Positions 44,961 to 57,851 of a stretch of DNA of 64,000 bases are shown in pieces. The stretch is taken from positions 21,462,197 through 21,526,196 of the forward strand of contig NC_133230.1 in the NCBI RefSeq assembly GCF_040436345.1, given 5' to 3'. How positions within the stretch are numbered: the stretch's first letter is position 1; each line of letters opens with the position of its first letter. The notes under the pieces are model-generated. The model made no database searches and had not been told where the DNA came from. It was given only the letters and a program-made list of their open reading frames with translations. Made by a program: the position numbers and the translations under genes. The DNA is from Pagrus major. Its lineage: Eukaryota; Chordata; Actinopteri; Spariformes; Sparidae.

Positions 44961-45285
44961 TTCACTCAGTTGACAAATCAATACGCATTTATAGTGACAT
45001 GACAACATATTCTGATCTTCTGACTTTTCAATCAGTATTCTGCTGCTTTTTCTGTCAAGGGAGTTTTAATATGTCATGTAGATAAAAGAAAAAAAAACAG
45101 TGTGGGGTAATGTGGTAAATCCTTGAGCAGGACTGCTCGTTGTCAGGTATTTAGTTTACGAGAGTAGCTAAAAATAGAGACTCCCATTTGTTGATTTTAT
45201 CTGTAAATGTCCATTAGGTCCAAGCTAAAATGTATGCACTATCATATAACAGCTCTGCAATAAATCCTGTTCTACATGAAGGAAA

Positions 45286-45412
45286 TAATGTTGAAACTTT
45301 TTTAGAAAAATGATTCAACTCTATGATCATTTTGGAGGTTGTATTGCAAATTTGCAACCTCCAAATCAACCATAAGTTGATTCAACACCTCTCTAAAACT
45401 GTTCACATACAG
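45286..45412. repeat. imperfect palindrome, MITE-like
   Basis: A perfect core of TTTGGAGGTTG (45331-45341) and CAACCTCCAAA (45355-45365) sits around a 13-base loop. Similarity of the arms continues outward to roughly 45286 and 45412. Confidence 0.6.
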
Positions 45413-47829
45413 TAATAACATGCATGAAGTTAGGATTTAATGCAGGAGCGTTGTATTAGAATGCTCTTGCAATATAAAATTGAATATACACAGATAGTAG
45501 ATTTTATGCTTCATGCTGGCGGGCGTCCCCACAACCCATATAATTCTATAAATCCTGTGAGCAATACCATGAGTCAGGATCATAAATGACTCATGCCATT
45601 GCACCTGCAGATAAAGGTGTTGCTGTTTGTAGGGAAAGCCACGGTTCACCGTCAGGGTGACATGAGCCGACCCTCCATCCAGTCCTCCGAGACACACACC
45701 TAAAGAATACACTTGTATATCAGTGAGCAGAGGTCAACTCTGTTTCTCCTCACCTGTGACCACTGAGCAGACTCTCGCTTTATCAAGGGGTCTCCAAGAG
45801 ACGCCTGGAAAAATGGGACTGACTTAAACCAATTAAATCACTGAATGGACATCCATAGGGAGGGTGAGAGGATACCAAGAGGGATTCGAAGACACGTCAG
45901 CTTCTGGCATAAATCATGTGTAACATGACATTAAAAGTATCAAAGAACGGTACTGGTAGGCTGTTTGGCATAGTGCAACCCTCTCACACAGCAATTAAAC
46001 CAATTGGACTTCAGCTCGGAGTTGTTTAAATTATCTCTTTTCCCGGCTTCGAAGTTCACCTGAATGTTCCTCACCTTTGCCACAGGAGAGCAGCGAGGAG
46101 AAAAAAGGGAGAGCCAGATGAATGTGGAAAACACACGTTAATAAAACAGGAAATTGGGGGGCTAAAAAGTGCAAATAATCACTGGATGTGAATGTGTCCA
46201 TTGAGGCACTCTTTTGGGTGCTAGCCCGATGCTCCCACTAATGGTCTGTTTCACTGAAGTAGCACCAGGAATGCTAACCGTCTCAGCGCTTCACAACTCG
46301 GGGCAAGCATGGCAGCACTCCCATTTGTGTATGTGTGTGCGTGTGCGTGTGTGTGTGCACCACACTGTCATTATCCTTTCTCGGAGGGGGGAAAAGAAAA
46401 ACTCATTCTAGCATACACTCCCATCCTGTAATGAACAGGGTCTACATATTTATGTTTTTGCCAGAGAACACTTGAAACACAAGAGGGGTTAAAGTAAAGA
46501 GTGGGGAGGTCCACTTTGGACCATTTTCAATATTTCCCCCCTCTGTGCCCCATAGGGCAAGTGAGGGGTTGCTTCTTTACAATAATCAGGTGACCAGAGG
46601 AAAATAGTGTGGCCTTAACAAGCCCAAATTAAAAAAGAACATCATTTTCATTATGCAGTCAAACACAATTACAAGCAAATGTTTTCTCTGTGGAGCTGCC
46701 CCTGCTTTCAGGGTCTTTGTCCCTCTCTCCTTAGTGTGTGCAGAGAAAGGCCCCGGTGGTCAATGGGCAGCTGAGTGGCGTGTTCAGCGGAGGCCCACAT
46801 CCTTAGCCCCCAGCGCAGAATGCGTTTTGTTAGAAGAGCAGCCATACATTCTGAGCAGATTTGTTGAATTAGAGAGCGCAGCGGGAGACGGGGAAGCGGG
46901 GGGTAAGTGATGGGGAGGACTTGTTGCTAGGTGACTGACATACAACTGCAGCATGCCAGTTTTCAGAGCTTGGCACTCCTTGTCTGTTTTCCTTTTTATA
47001 TTTTGTTTTTTTCCTTCCACCTCCACCTCCCTTCCCCTCCCTGCTCCACCCTCCCATCAATTCACTTGTCTAGCTCTCCTCGTTTCTGAAGTGTGGATAA
47101 TAAAATGAAGAGAAAATAGACAAAACAGGGCGAATCATGGTGGATTCTGCAGCACACCTCTAGCACCTACTAAGAACCTAGTCATCAGCTTTTCAACTGC
47201 GTCGATACTTAAAAACCTTACTTCTGCTAAGTGTTGTGGGAAAAGAAAAATGCTTTTATGGGGAAAGTAAAGGTGGATTCCCTCTTTCTAATGCGTTAGT
47301 TAGTATACAATCTGACATAAAGCATTAGCCTCATGGAGACATTTTGCGCTATCAGCAAAAAAAAAAAAAGCCTATTCCTAGGGCTGCTAAGTGACACACA
47401 AGGACAGGCAGGATTTCTCTGAGGCCCTACCTCCCTGCAGGCATTGCTGTGCAGGAGATCTGCCGTTTGAAAAACTGATATTTTCAAGTGTAATCCGAGA
47501 TATTCTCACCTCTTCATCCCAATCAAGATTCAGTCAATAATTAGAGTCAGTATATGAGGAGGGATATTTAGATTTTTCTGACAGACTCATTGAATTTCCC
47601 TGAGCAAACACTTCCATCGGCTCTCCCCTCATTCGATAAGTGTGTTGTCCATCTCCTGACTGCCTGACTTAGCAGTCCGACCACTTACCTTGTCAACCCC
47701 CGTAACTGCATGTCAAGCATCTCAGCCTCCCGCTTTCAGGGGACCATCTGCAGACAGAAGTAAAGAGTAAGGTGGAAACAGTTTCTTTAAGTTTTGTTTC
47801 TTGGCTCTAATTTCCATACACATTTCTCT

Positions 47830-48160
47830 TAGAGCTGCAAAGATTAATGGATCAGTTAACAACTAATAAATTAATCACAAACTGTTTTGATAATTGATTA
47901 ATCGGTTTGAGTAACTTAAATAAAAAAGAAAAGTAAAAAATCTCTGATTCCAGCTTCTTAAATATGAAGGTTTTCTGTTTTTCTTTGCTCCTCTTTGACA
48001 GTAAACAGAATATCTATGGACTGTGGACAAGAAAAAAGATATTTGAGGACGTCATTGATCGACATTTTTAACCATTTTCTAACATTTAATAGACCAAACA
48101 ACTACCCAATTAATCAAAAAAACAAAAAAACAATGAAAATAATGGTAAATTGCAGCCCAT
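47830..48160 (-). mobile_element. near-complete GGGCTGCAA-type nonautonomous hAT-like element
   Basis: Ends AGAGCTGCAA and TTGCAGCCCA are inverted. The interior contains ATTGATTAATCGG, TATTTGAGGACGTCATTGAT and AATAGACCAAACAACTA. The flanks ATTTCTCT (47822-47829) and ATTTCTAT (48161-48168) match 7 of 8 as a target duplication. Strand is given relative to the copy at 36639. Confidence 0.7.
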
Positions 48161-49389
48161 ATTTCTATAAACTGTCTAAAAGTGGTGGGGTATTTTTTCT
48201 AGTAGATACATAATCCAAAAGGTTGAACCAAGTATGTTTACAATTAGGTTTAGGTGACAAAGCTGTCAGTAGTCACAGTCAAGTGCATAATGTATTTGTG
48301 ATTTTCATATATGTGTGCAGCACTTCTGTTGTCGAGAGTATTCAAAATAAAAAGCATCAACTATGGCTGCTGGTGCTGCCAATTGTGGAGAGGCATTACC
48401 CGCACACTTCGTGTCTCCGTGTGCCTGAAAATGTATTGCACTTTCAGAAATAGACTTTTTCCCCCCCCTATTCACCTCTGAACATCACATATTCATTCTA
48501 TGCCAGCGTAGGGTGTAGAGATTCAGGGCCATCGGGATTTTTGATTTCCCCCACGGTGTCGCATTTATTTGAAGCTCCATCTGAAGGTCAAAACCAAATA
48601 CACCCAAATGAAAAAGCCATTGTTGATCTGTTTCTCCACCTCGTGCTTCCCTATTCCTTTTCACCAAGAAAGCATCTTTCTTTCTTTGTGCTGCCGGAGG
48701 CTTATGAGACTATCAGGGCACACCTGTGCCCTGAGGAAAATTCCCCTGCTCTCTCTAAAGCTGTATTATTCAGCACAAGGCCATGACAGTCAGTGTTTCT
48801 AAAAGCATTTGGAAGATTGTAAATGGTGATGCTAAAAACTGTCAGGAACCCACTGAGATACAAAAAGAAGGAAGATACTCTATACAATAGCTCCTTTTAT
48901 ATGTTGTAGGCCAACAAATTGTCTGGAACAGGATATAGGCTTCACATTTGATAGTATAAAACCCCCCTTGATATAGCTTCCATAAGAGACAGAAGCAGAG
49001 AGCGTGAGCTTTCCTGAGAAGATGAGATATGTTGTTTTTGATATGAGTAACGAAGACACTTACGGCCGTACAGTCATTATAATATTATTTTTTCAGATCA
49101 GTTTATTGAGATGATCAGTTTCATTACATCAAAGGTTTATTAGACATGTTCCATTTTAACATTAAGGGACGACAGTCACAGCCATTTACTAAATTCAGTT
49201 TTATTTAGTTCATGATATTTATGAACAAATTAGACAACAATAAAATGTGTCAGCATTACTACTAACTTGTGAAATATTTAAAAATTAAGAGACTTGCGCA
49301 ATTATACTCACTGGGCATATCAGTTTTTAGATAACTAAATAAAACATTATAATTGTTTATTCTCTTGATTTTATATATATCTCTATGTG

Positions 49390-49467
<78 letters not shown>

Positions 49468-49470
49468 TAT
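49390..49470 (+). repeat. (TA)n microsatellite
   Basis: A long AT/TA run with a few C interruptions. Confidence 0.95.
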
Positions 49471-50915
49471 ATTTACATTTATTTTACAAGAACGTACATG
49501 TGTCGTTCAACTTGGACAGTTACAGCAGCAGCTTAAAGTTTGTTTGCAAAGATTTTAAATTCGTGCACAGGTGTGTGTGCATTAAATGAATGTCGATAAC
49601 GCTTAACTGTCAATTTTTGTCAGTTTGTGTGTGTCCACCTGTGTGTGAACGTGTGTGTGTGTGTGTGGCAAAGAAAGAGCAACAGCAATTGATTAGCTCA
49701 GCTCAAAGCCTATATGGATGTGTGTGTTTTAGCCGATTGGATTATCAGCCACATCTCCTTGGCTGGGCTCCATACGACTTCCATTAACACCGTCTCAGGT
49801 TTTTACTGGCTCAGCTTCAATCCTGCTGCTGTCAGTGCTGATGTGCTGCAGCGTGCCAATCTATTTGGCAGGACTTTAATGTAACTGAATGCTGATGAGA
49901 CCGTAAACAAACTCGTATCACATTCTTTAACAGTTGCACAGCAGGTGTGTTTGGTTTTTTTGATACTTTTATCTACCTTTAATTACTCAATCCAACCTTT
50001 TCATAGCTGATTTTAATATGGATCTGTCTTCTTGGAACGATTGAAAATGAAATGGTAATTGCATAAAACTCTGCTTTGCCTGGATTCAGCATCTGAATTA
50101 TCACTGCCAAATCACCATCTCCACAGCTGGCCTCTACACACTCACAGCCAGGACTTTTATTGATCATATCCTCATCTTTCCTGTGATATTATTTTTTGCC
50201 TCTTTAGAAAATCCACTACTGACTTTATTTCCTTATAGCTTGCTCATTTACATTGACCTGAATCCCCAGCATGTCTGTTAAGTAGAGTGATTTAATCTTC
50301 CCTGGCAGGAGCACCCAGAGCACCCCTCTGCTTACCCTCCAAACATGCATTTTTAATCAGTATATTAAGATGTCACATAACAGTCTGAGCTCATCAGCAG
50401 TGCCGCTGGCCATAGCAGATATGGATTCAGCTGTTTAGTGTGGTATTAGACCCTGGCTGCTGGCTATCAGAGAGTAATCGCTGAATGAAGATGTGTAAAA
50501 TGTATTTTTCCTATATGGGAAACATACCAATCTTTCTGTCCTTTTTGTGTCCTTTTTAAAATAGGTTGTTACATTTATTGTGCGACAGAAAAGCGCACCG
50601 ACCAGTGAGGGAAAAATTTGACTCATCTTCTCAAGGTCTCTGAAGTCTCCACAGGGCCTTGTCCTTGTAGCACAAGACTGCTGATGCCACACAGTACACT
50701 GAGAGGGCTGCGCACGGATAAATATTTGAGTATGTGTGAGTGGCGAAAGCGAGATGACTCTCAGCCTGTCAGTTGTGTTTGAAGTCGTGGCATCAAGCAG
50801 GGACCTGCTCAGTGACACCGGGTAACTCAAGCAATGACATGGACACATACACATATACTTTCTCTCCCTGTGCTCCCATCAGCCTCCCTCACCCCTCTCT
50901 GTGTATTGCGAACGT

Positions 50916-50916
<1 letters not shown>

Positions 50917-51007
<91 letters not shown>
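50917..51007 (+). repeat. (CA)n microsatellite
   Basis: About 45 uninterrupted CA units, the longest CA run in the window. Confidence 0.97.
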
Positions 51008-51009
<2 letters not shown>

Positions 51010-52094
51010 AGATAGCCCTGTCAGCTAACTCCTGTCAGAGGCATCACCCTCTAGGTACAGTGGTGAGCTTTGTGCACACAGTGATCAGGCAGCTCGCCAG
51101 CTCTGCCTTCTCCTGCCTCTACCTAGACGACTCCCTTCATCCTAATGAGCTCTGTCAGAATGGCATTTGACATAAGCCATCAATAAAGCACAGCTGACAG
51201 ACTTTGAGTCTGTAAATCCAAGATATCCCCGCCATTTGTGGAAACAACTCCCAGAGTCTGAGTTGGTGCTCCATTGCAATTAGAAGGCAGATAATTACAT
51301 TAAAATTTTGATCAGATGGAAATTAATGTCAGATCTGCAATTTCAGTCAAATCTGTAAGCAGTTTTCACCGTGATGCAGATAAGGCTCATTATTATTGCA
51401 TCTTTTTATTTTAAACTGCATTAATGGATAAAAATGCTCAAGCTCCTCGATTAGAAAACAACCACCTTAACCAACGAAAACATCTCAATTTTCATTTGAC
51501 ACTGAATGTAATTGTGCTGCATTGTACGAGGAGGCTCTTCTCACTGAGCCGCGCTGTAGCACACAGATTGCTGCTCTTGGCATTTGGCAGTAATAAAACA
51601 CTTGGTCGAGGAAACAATTGTGTTTTATGGAAACTAATGAACTTAAAGGAGTCTTTTTGATCCTTGCAGTATAGGAGAGTGTAATGCAGTGATGAGTGTA
51701 CCATTTACTATAAAGTAATTCTGAGCTCAGGGTGAAGTCACTGCGCTATGAGGGGCTCGGTATGAATCATCCCCGCAAGCTAATGGACACAGTTCAGGCT
51801 TCTGTTTTTTATTTTTTCTCATCTCTGTCAATTTGCCTGAACATGCATGGGTAGCCATTAGGGGAATACATATAAAAATAAATACATGAAATTAATTGAG
51901 CGTGCCATATACGTAGAAGAAAGAAGTATGTGTAGCTGTTTTTTTCTTCATACAAGCTTCTTTTGTACTCACATACAACACATTAAATCACACATCCTAA
52001 AAAGACTATGTGTAAAGGTCACTGTTGAAAAAGCTGCGATAGTGCAGACAAAAGAGCAAAGTCTGTTGCTAGAAGAGACATTTATTGACAGTCA

Positions 52095-52096
<2 letters not shown>

Positions 52097-52132
<36 letters not shown>
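52097..52132 (+). repeat. (TG)n microsatellite
   Basis: About 18 TG units. Confidence 0.95.
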
Positions 52133-52133
<1 letters not shown>

Positions 52134-55100
52134 TGACTAGGAGGCGAGGAGGCTCTTAGACAATGTGAAGTGGAGGTGAGGCCCAGGCAGCATGGCTGCG
52201 GCGTTCTGACCTGTGCCCTGGCTCACGCATCATGTAGCTTCCTGGCGCCAGAGGACCTTCTGACTGTGATGAGTTTTGACTCCTGTCACCTTTGGGTGTC
52301 GTCAAGATCCTCTGACATGGACAGGACTTTTTATTATTTTTTTTTGTATTTTTTCGGAGAAGGTGCTTTACTGCTGCCTGAAATGCTCTACGGGTGACCA
52401 CTGTCCCCACCAGAGAGGAACAATGAAGAGATGAGACATTGAGGAGGCTTTTCAGACAGAGTCAAGACACCAGAAGACAAAAACAAAGCTGCTTTGCTGT
52501 GGTCACACCCAGGCAGAGTAATTGGGAAACTATTCATAGAGGCTTGTTCTTTATGTTCACAATAATGGTGTTGCAAACTCAGTCCGCAACTTTCAATGCG
52601 CTGGTATCATAAAAGACTTGAAGATTGGGACCTTTGAGACACTCTGCGCTTATGCTTTTCTATTGCACTCCTGATGTATTGTTAAGTGTGTTTGTTAGTG
52701 AATAAAATAGAAAAAGGAAGATGGAGATAGTGTGTGGGTGACTGCAGAGGAAGGTCTCAAGACCAAGCATTCAATCAACCCACCTGTTTGGACAGTTTGT
52801 CAGTGAAAAGGTTTTTTTTACTATTATTATTTGTAAAATATTTTCTCATACAGTACTGTACTGGACCATTGTGTCAGACGTTAAAATACACTGATTTGCA
52901 CAGTTTACAGCCATTCATGGTCCATGGTTCAAGGTGACTGAAAACAATGCAGCGACTGAAAAGAAAAGCACACCACTGGATCCCAATTTCATGTATGTTT
53001 TGTACGTGGAAAATCACTTACTGCTGTGTTCAATTTCAGTCTCAAGCGTGCTTTACGTGACCGTGGATTTAATATCCAATAGAGGATTTACTGTTCATAA
53101 TTACCAGGTTGGTATTTTAGCTCCAACAGCGAAATGCTGCCTCGCACAAACAATCACTTTGTTGTGCAAGTGCTATAGGTGATGCATGGATTTGTTAATT
53201 TGCAATTTCTTATCGCTCTTACTCTGCCTCTTACACAAACACTCATAAGCACAGGTAATATATAGCTGGAGCGGTGTGCAACATGCACTCTCTCTAGTTT
53301 CATTTAGCCCTTTATCTAGCTTGAAATTGACTGCATTCAAGAGTGGAATAGATGTAATAATTGCATGCACTCTATAACATGCTCCGTAAATGTGTTTACA
53401 AAAAGGAGAAGAAGAAAAAAAAAGGGTAGGTTTCAAGGTATTCCTAATGGCTTTTTGCCAAGGATTCATGGTTCACTCTTGCTATATTGTGTGTCTTTGC
53501 GAGAGCCGAGCGTAGTTTTCTCAGTTTCATTTGCGACCTGCATGGAAGACCAAAACGTGGATTCTGCAAAACCTTATATATAGGATTTCACTTTTATGCC
53601 TCTGATAATAGCGAGATTCATTGAAATCGCATTCACAGCCTGATAAAGCCTGTCGTAATATGTATGATCACTGCAGAGATTTGCACAACAGAAAATCTCT
53701 TTGACCAAGATGTAATGGCAATCCCGCTTGTGTATGGCCTCACTACATGATTCACTGCCCAGTTCATAAAATTACTCTCTTCATAGCAGCATTCAGACCT
53801 GCTGGACACAAATATTCATTGCTGCTGTCAATCTCAGTTTGGAGATGAGCATTGTGGACTTATATATTCTCTTTATCCTGCTAGTGTGAATTGGCTGAGT
53901 GGACATAAGGTCAAATATCACGTACACCGGTTATAATAACAGTAGTGGTGTAGTATATGCCGTGTGAAACAAAAGCTTGGGGGGAGGAGTATGTGTGTCA
54001 GGGCAGGGCTGCACGTGTGTGTGTGCGCCCCCCACACTGTAGTGTATTGGCTCGCCTCTATCCATGTCAGCAGGGCTGTGTGACTGAACGGCAATGGATT
54101 ACGTACACTGGGGGCCAATGGGTCAGTGGATAAGAAGTCTTCTCTGTTACCACAAATCCGCAGATTAAACGCAGCGTCGAGAGCTAGTGCTGCCCCGAGG
54201 GCAAATGGGTCTGAAAACACGACTCTCAGAGAGCTTTGGCATAACCCTCCTGTCACCGAGGGGCCATGAGGCAACGTATGAGCGAAGTGACTTCTCTTTA
54301 AGTCCCACTGCATGAGCTTGGCCTTTAAATACATCCGGGTAATCCAGGGGTTACGGGGAGTGTTGCTGACATGATATCTTAATTGGAAAGTTAATCCTGC
54401 TGCTGGGACAGCTGACTCTAAGTTAAAACAGTCTGTCATGCAGGGAGAAGTCAACAAAAACACAGAAGTCAAGCAGGCAGCCTGTGAACAAACACAGTTG
54501 TAGTTGCATCCTCCAGCTTTGCCTGCCTGCCCCAGGCAACTAACAGCATACATTAGCATTGTGTGGCACTTTACATCACTGCATGGATTCACTGGGAGCT
54601 GTTAAAGTGCTTTAAACAGGTTGTTGTTTACACAGACAGATCAGAGGATGTTTGCAGCAACTGAGCATGTTGAGGGGATATTGATAGTTTCAGATTCAGA
54701 TTGACATTTACCAGTGATGTTTTGGTGTGAGCACTCTAGGCGTGCCTGTATGCATGTTTGCATCTCTGTTGGCTGATGAGTAGCTATAAGGAGGAGCAGG
54801 AGGGCAGATGGAGAGAGAAAGGTGCTGTGGGTTTGTACGGGGTAGTGGCAGGATGGCTGTTGGTGACAGGCTCTTGTAGCGTCTCGTCTGCTCCAGTGAT
54901 CCCAGGGAATCTGGGTCATTTCCAGCCTGTTCACATGTAACTATTCCCCACTCCTTCCCTCCCTCTGCCCAGGGCAAGCTACGACCCAGCTGCATGCTAA
55001 TGATGACGCAAAGTAAATCTTCTCTTATTGTAAATTTGAAGGAAACTGAGCAGTGGGTTGCAGCAGGGTGCACCACACCTCTTTGCTGTATCGGTCCCCT

Positions 55101-55598
55101 CTTCACCTTGTCGTCCCTGTGATCACTGAATGGGTATCAAGCTTCTCGTCGTTTGGCAATAATCTTCTCAAACTGGTCAATGCGGTGAAGGACCTGCGTA
55201 GCTGTAGCTTCATAAGCTGCAGGTTGTGTCCATGAAATGAGTGAGCGTTCAATATTCCTCATAGTATTACGGTTGCAGTAAAATAACCTAGGTGTGGTTT
55301 ATAAAAAGGAATGCAACGCTATCTTACCCTTATTTGAAATCTAATTGATATTTTTGAGGCTTAAAGTTGATTCTTCATCATTGAAACAGCAGCTCACAAA
55401 ACATTCTCTCTTACTACAGGTCCCTTTATGAGCTGCTTTCAGTCATATCACGATAATATTTGGCATTGAAAATATCCACTTTTCTAAACACTTTAAAGAC
55501 TTGGTAATATTATGCTTTTAAATTATTAAATTTAAAAAACCATTATTCTCCAATCTGACATATCAACACAAAATAACAGAAAAGCCTGCAATAGAGAC

Positions 55599-55894
55599 TA
55601 GAGCCTGGCAGATACTTGAATTTTGGGGCTGATGCCGATATCAGGGAGTAAAAAAATTACGTTATCGCTATGTCAGCCATTTTGCAAAGATATGATATCA
55701 AGGTAGGATGTTATACAGTTTAACAATAATCTTTATTGTCTAAAATGACACCAGGGCCCCGAAACAATAAACTTACTGGGAATTGAATAATTATAAATGA
55801 TCCCAAGCATCTTTTTCTTCATTATAAATCGTTTTGAAGAGAAGGCCAATATCTGCCGATAATATTAACCAAACCATACATCGGTCGGGCTCTA
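55599..55894 (+). mobile_element. nonautonomous hAT-like element of GGCCGATA type
   Basis: The left end TAGAGCCTGGCAGATACTTG and the right end CATCGGTCGGGCTCTA are inverted. The flanks ATAGAGAC and ATATAAAC match 6 of 8. The interior has GCCGATATC and ATATCTGCCGATAAT words of a repeat that I know from many teleosts. Confidence 0.65.
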
Positions 55895-57295
55895 ATATAA
55901 ACTTAAATGCAATTTAGTGCAATAACCCTGCAACAAATACTGGTTGTTGTGGTCAATTTTTGGTTAAACTATATCAGAGATATAGTGCTTGGTTGATTTT
56001 GTTGGCTGGTGTTCCTGTTATTTTGTCCACCCTCACTACTTTGCTTTGGACTCTTCCTCTCCTGATCTCCAGACACAGCCCTCTGGGTTTTTTATTTTAT
56101 TAGAAACATGCTTTCAACTTATTGTCAAAATAACTGTGGGAATCTTTGTTGAAATGAAAAAAAAAACAACAAAAAAAACGAGACAACAGCCATTTAAAAA
56201 ATCAACAGGTTTGATATAGAAACCTTCAACAGCGTCAAATTCTGTTTTGTCTGAAAGGGGGGGAGCTGGCTGCTGTGGGATCCATGAAACAAACAAACAG
56301 ACAAAAGAAGAAACAAACAGACGTGTTTGAATGAGATCCACTGTGTTGCTGTGCTGAATGTGCGGAGATATTGGTGTCAGGAGGCCTAGTATCTCCTGAC
56401 ACAGTGACATAGGCCTGGACTCGGTGGGATACAGTAGAGCTTATACCACTTCGGCTGACTCAGAGTATGCCTATATATAAGATGGCATATAATATTTACC
56501 ATTTCATATGGAAGGTTACAGACATTAAACACAGAAGACATTTGTGGAAGGCAGCAGGCATGCAAGGAATTTAAATATCAAGTTGCAAAAATAAGATATC
56601 CACCGCTTTATTGGCGCAGTGATAATAAAACACGAATTCACTATGAGGGGAAAAAAAATGTCTCCAGACCTTCTTTTTTTCCCATCCTATGAATGTTTTA
56701 GCAGTGCCTATAACCTAGACGTGTTGCTTACAAAGCATCGTCTACAATTGTTATTTCCAGCCTTCCGTTTAAGAGATCCAAAACTCAACTATATTTTATT
56801 GATGCGCGCCTCCTAGAAAAAAGCATTGCAGTCCTTGTAAATTTAGGTTGGGGGCGAGCAGCCTGCAGGGATGAAATATTTACAGGAGGCTAAATATTTC
56901 AGAGCACCACCTTGTCAGTCGCCCTCGCAGTTTACTTCCGCTGCTGCATCTGGTGGAGGTCTTATCTTTTATTTACCAATATTTACCGGTTGGTGTAATA
57001 ATATGGGTGAATGGATGGCGATAGACGGAATATGCTCAATGCGTAAATTTGCAATTTCACTAAGTTATTTGTCTGGCCTATTTCTGACAAACAAAACAAC
57101 ATGACATAAAAAGGACATCACATGCAAATTCTTTATTATTAAGATTTTTTTTTCTTTGTTAATCTTTAAAGATGACGCGCTCTCCAGTAAACCAGCAAGA
57201 GAATGAGCAGCTTCCTGTGCAGAAGGCATTTCATAACCCCGCATCAAGAGTCTGTAATTCATGCAAAAAGAGCCCGAAGGGGATTCAGCTCGAGT

Positions 57296-57358
57296 GTGTG
57301 GCGCGTGCGTGCGTGCGCGTGCACGGGGAGAGAGAGAGACAGAGAGACAGAGCAGGGG

Positions 57359-57389
<31 letters not shown>

Positions 57390-57424
57390 AGGAGGGGTGG
57401 CGGGTGTGTGTGTGTGTGGGGGGG
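57296..57424 (+). repeat. compound (CGTG)/(GA)/(GT) microsatellite
   Basis: GCGTGCGT units, then a GAGA/CAGA run, then a G-rich and GTGT tract. Confidence 0.92.
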
Positions 57425-57784
57425 TATCTGTGAAAATAATATCAGGCTTTTCCGTCAGAATGAACTTTACTACTGTATCCAGCCATGAAATAATCTGACC
57501 CGACACTTCAAACCATCTGCGCTATCTATCCGCCCTCTTATTTACTAAATCAGCCCGTGCACAAAACGGAGTGTGTCTGATACTAAAGCCGAGTAGCCTG
57601 GCAGGGCCATGATAATCCTATGTACACAAATATAGCCTAACGTTTTCTCTCCTGCTATTTTTACAGCCATCACAGTCTGGAGGCAGCCTCCCCGCGCTGA
57701 GGCTGTCGGCACTAATGCAACCATACTGTAAATAAAATTAAAAAAAGAGGCAGATATATAAAGCTACTGTGCTGAGCTGCAAGC

Positions 57785-57787
<3 letters not shown>

Positions 57788-57849
<62 letters not shown>
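57788..57849 (+). repeat. (CA)n microsatellite
   Basis: About 31 CA units about 1.3 kb upstream of the six6 start codon. Confidence 0.96.

Positions 57850-57851
<2 letters not shown>

Larger units (their letters stand above)
37440..45280. other. gene-poor region, middle part
   Basis: Apart from the foldback element and simple repeats, no gene is recognised. A 106-codon frame at 40625-40945 shows no family similarity and is AT-rich. Confidence 0.55.

Noticed and set aside
50773..51170. Frames encoding (TH)n runs
   Set aside because: Translation of the (CA)n microsatellite.
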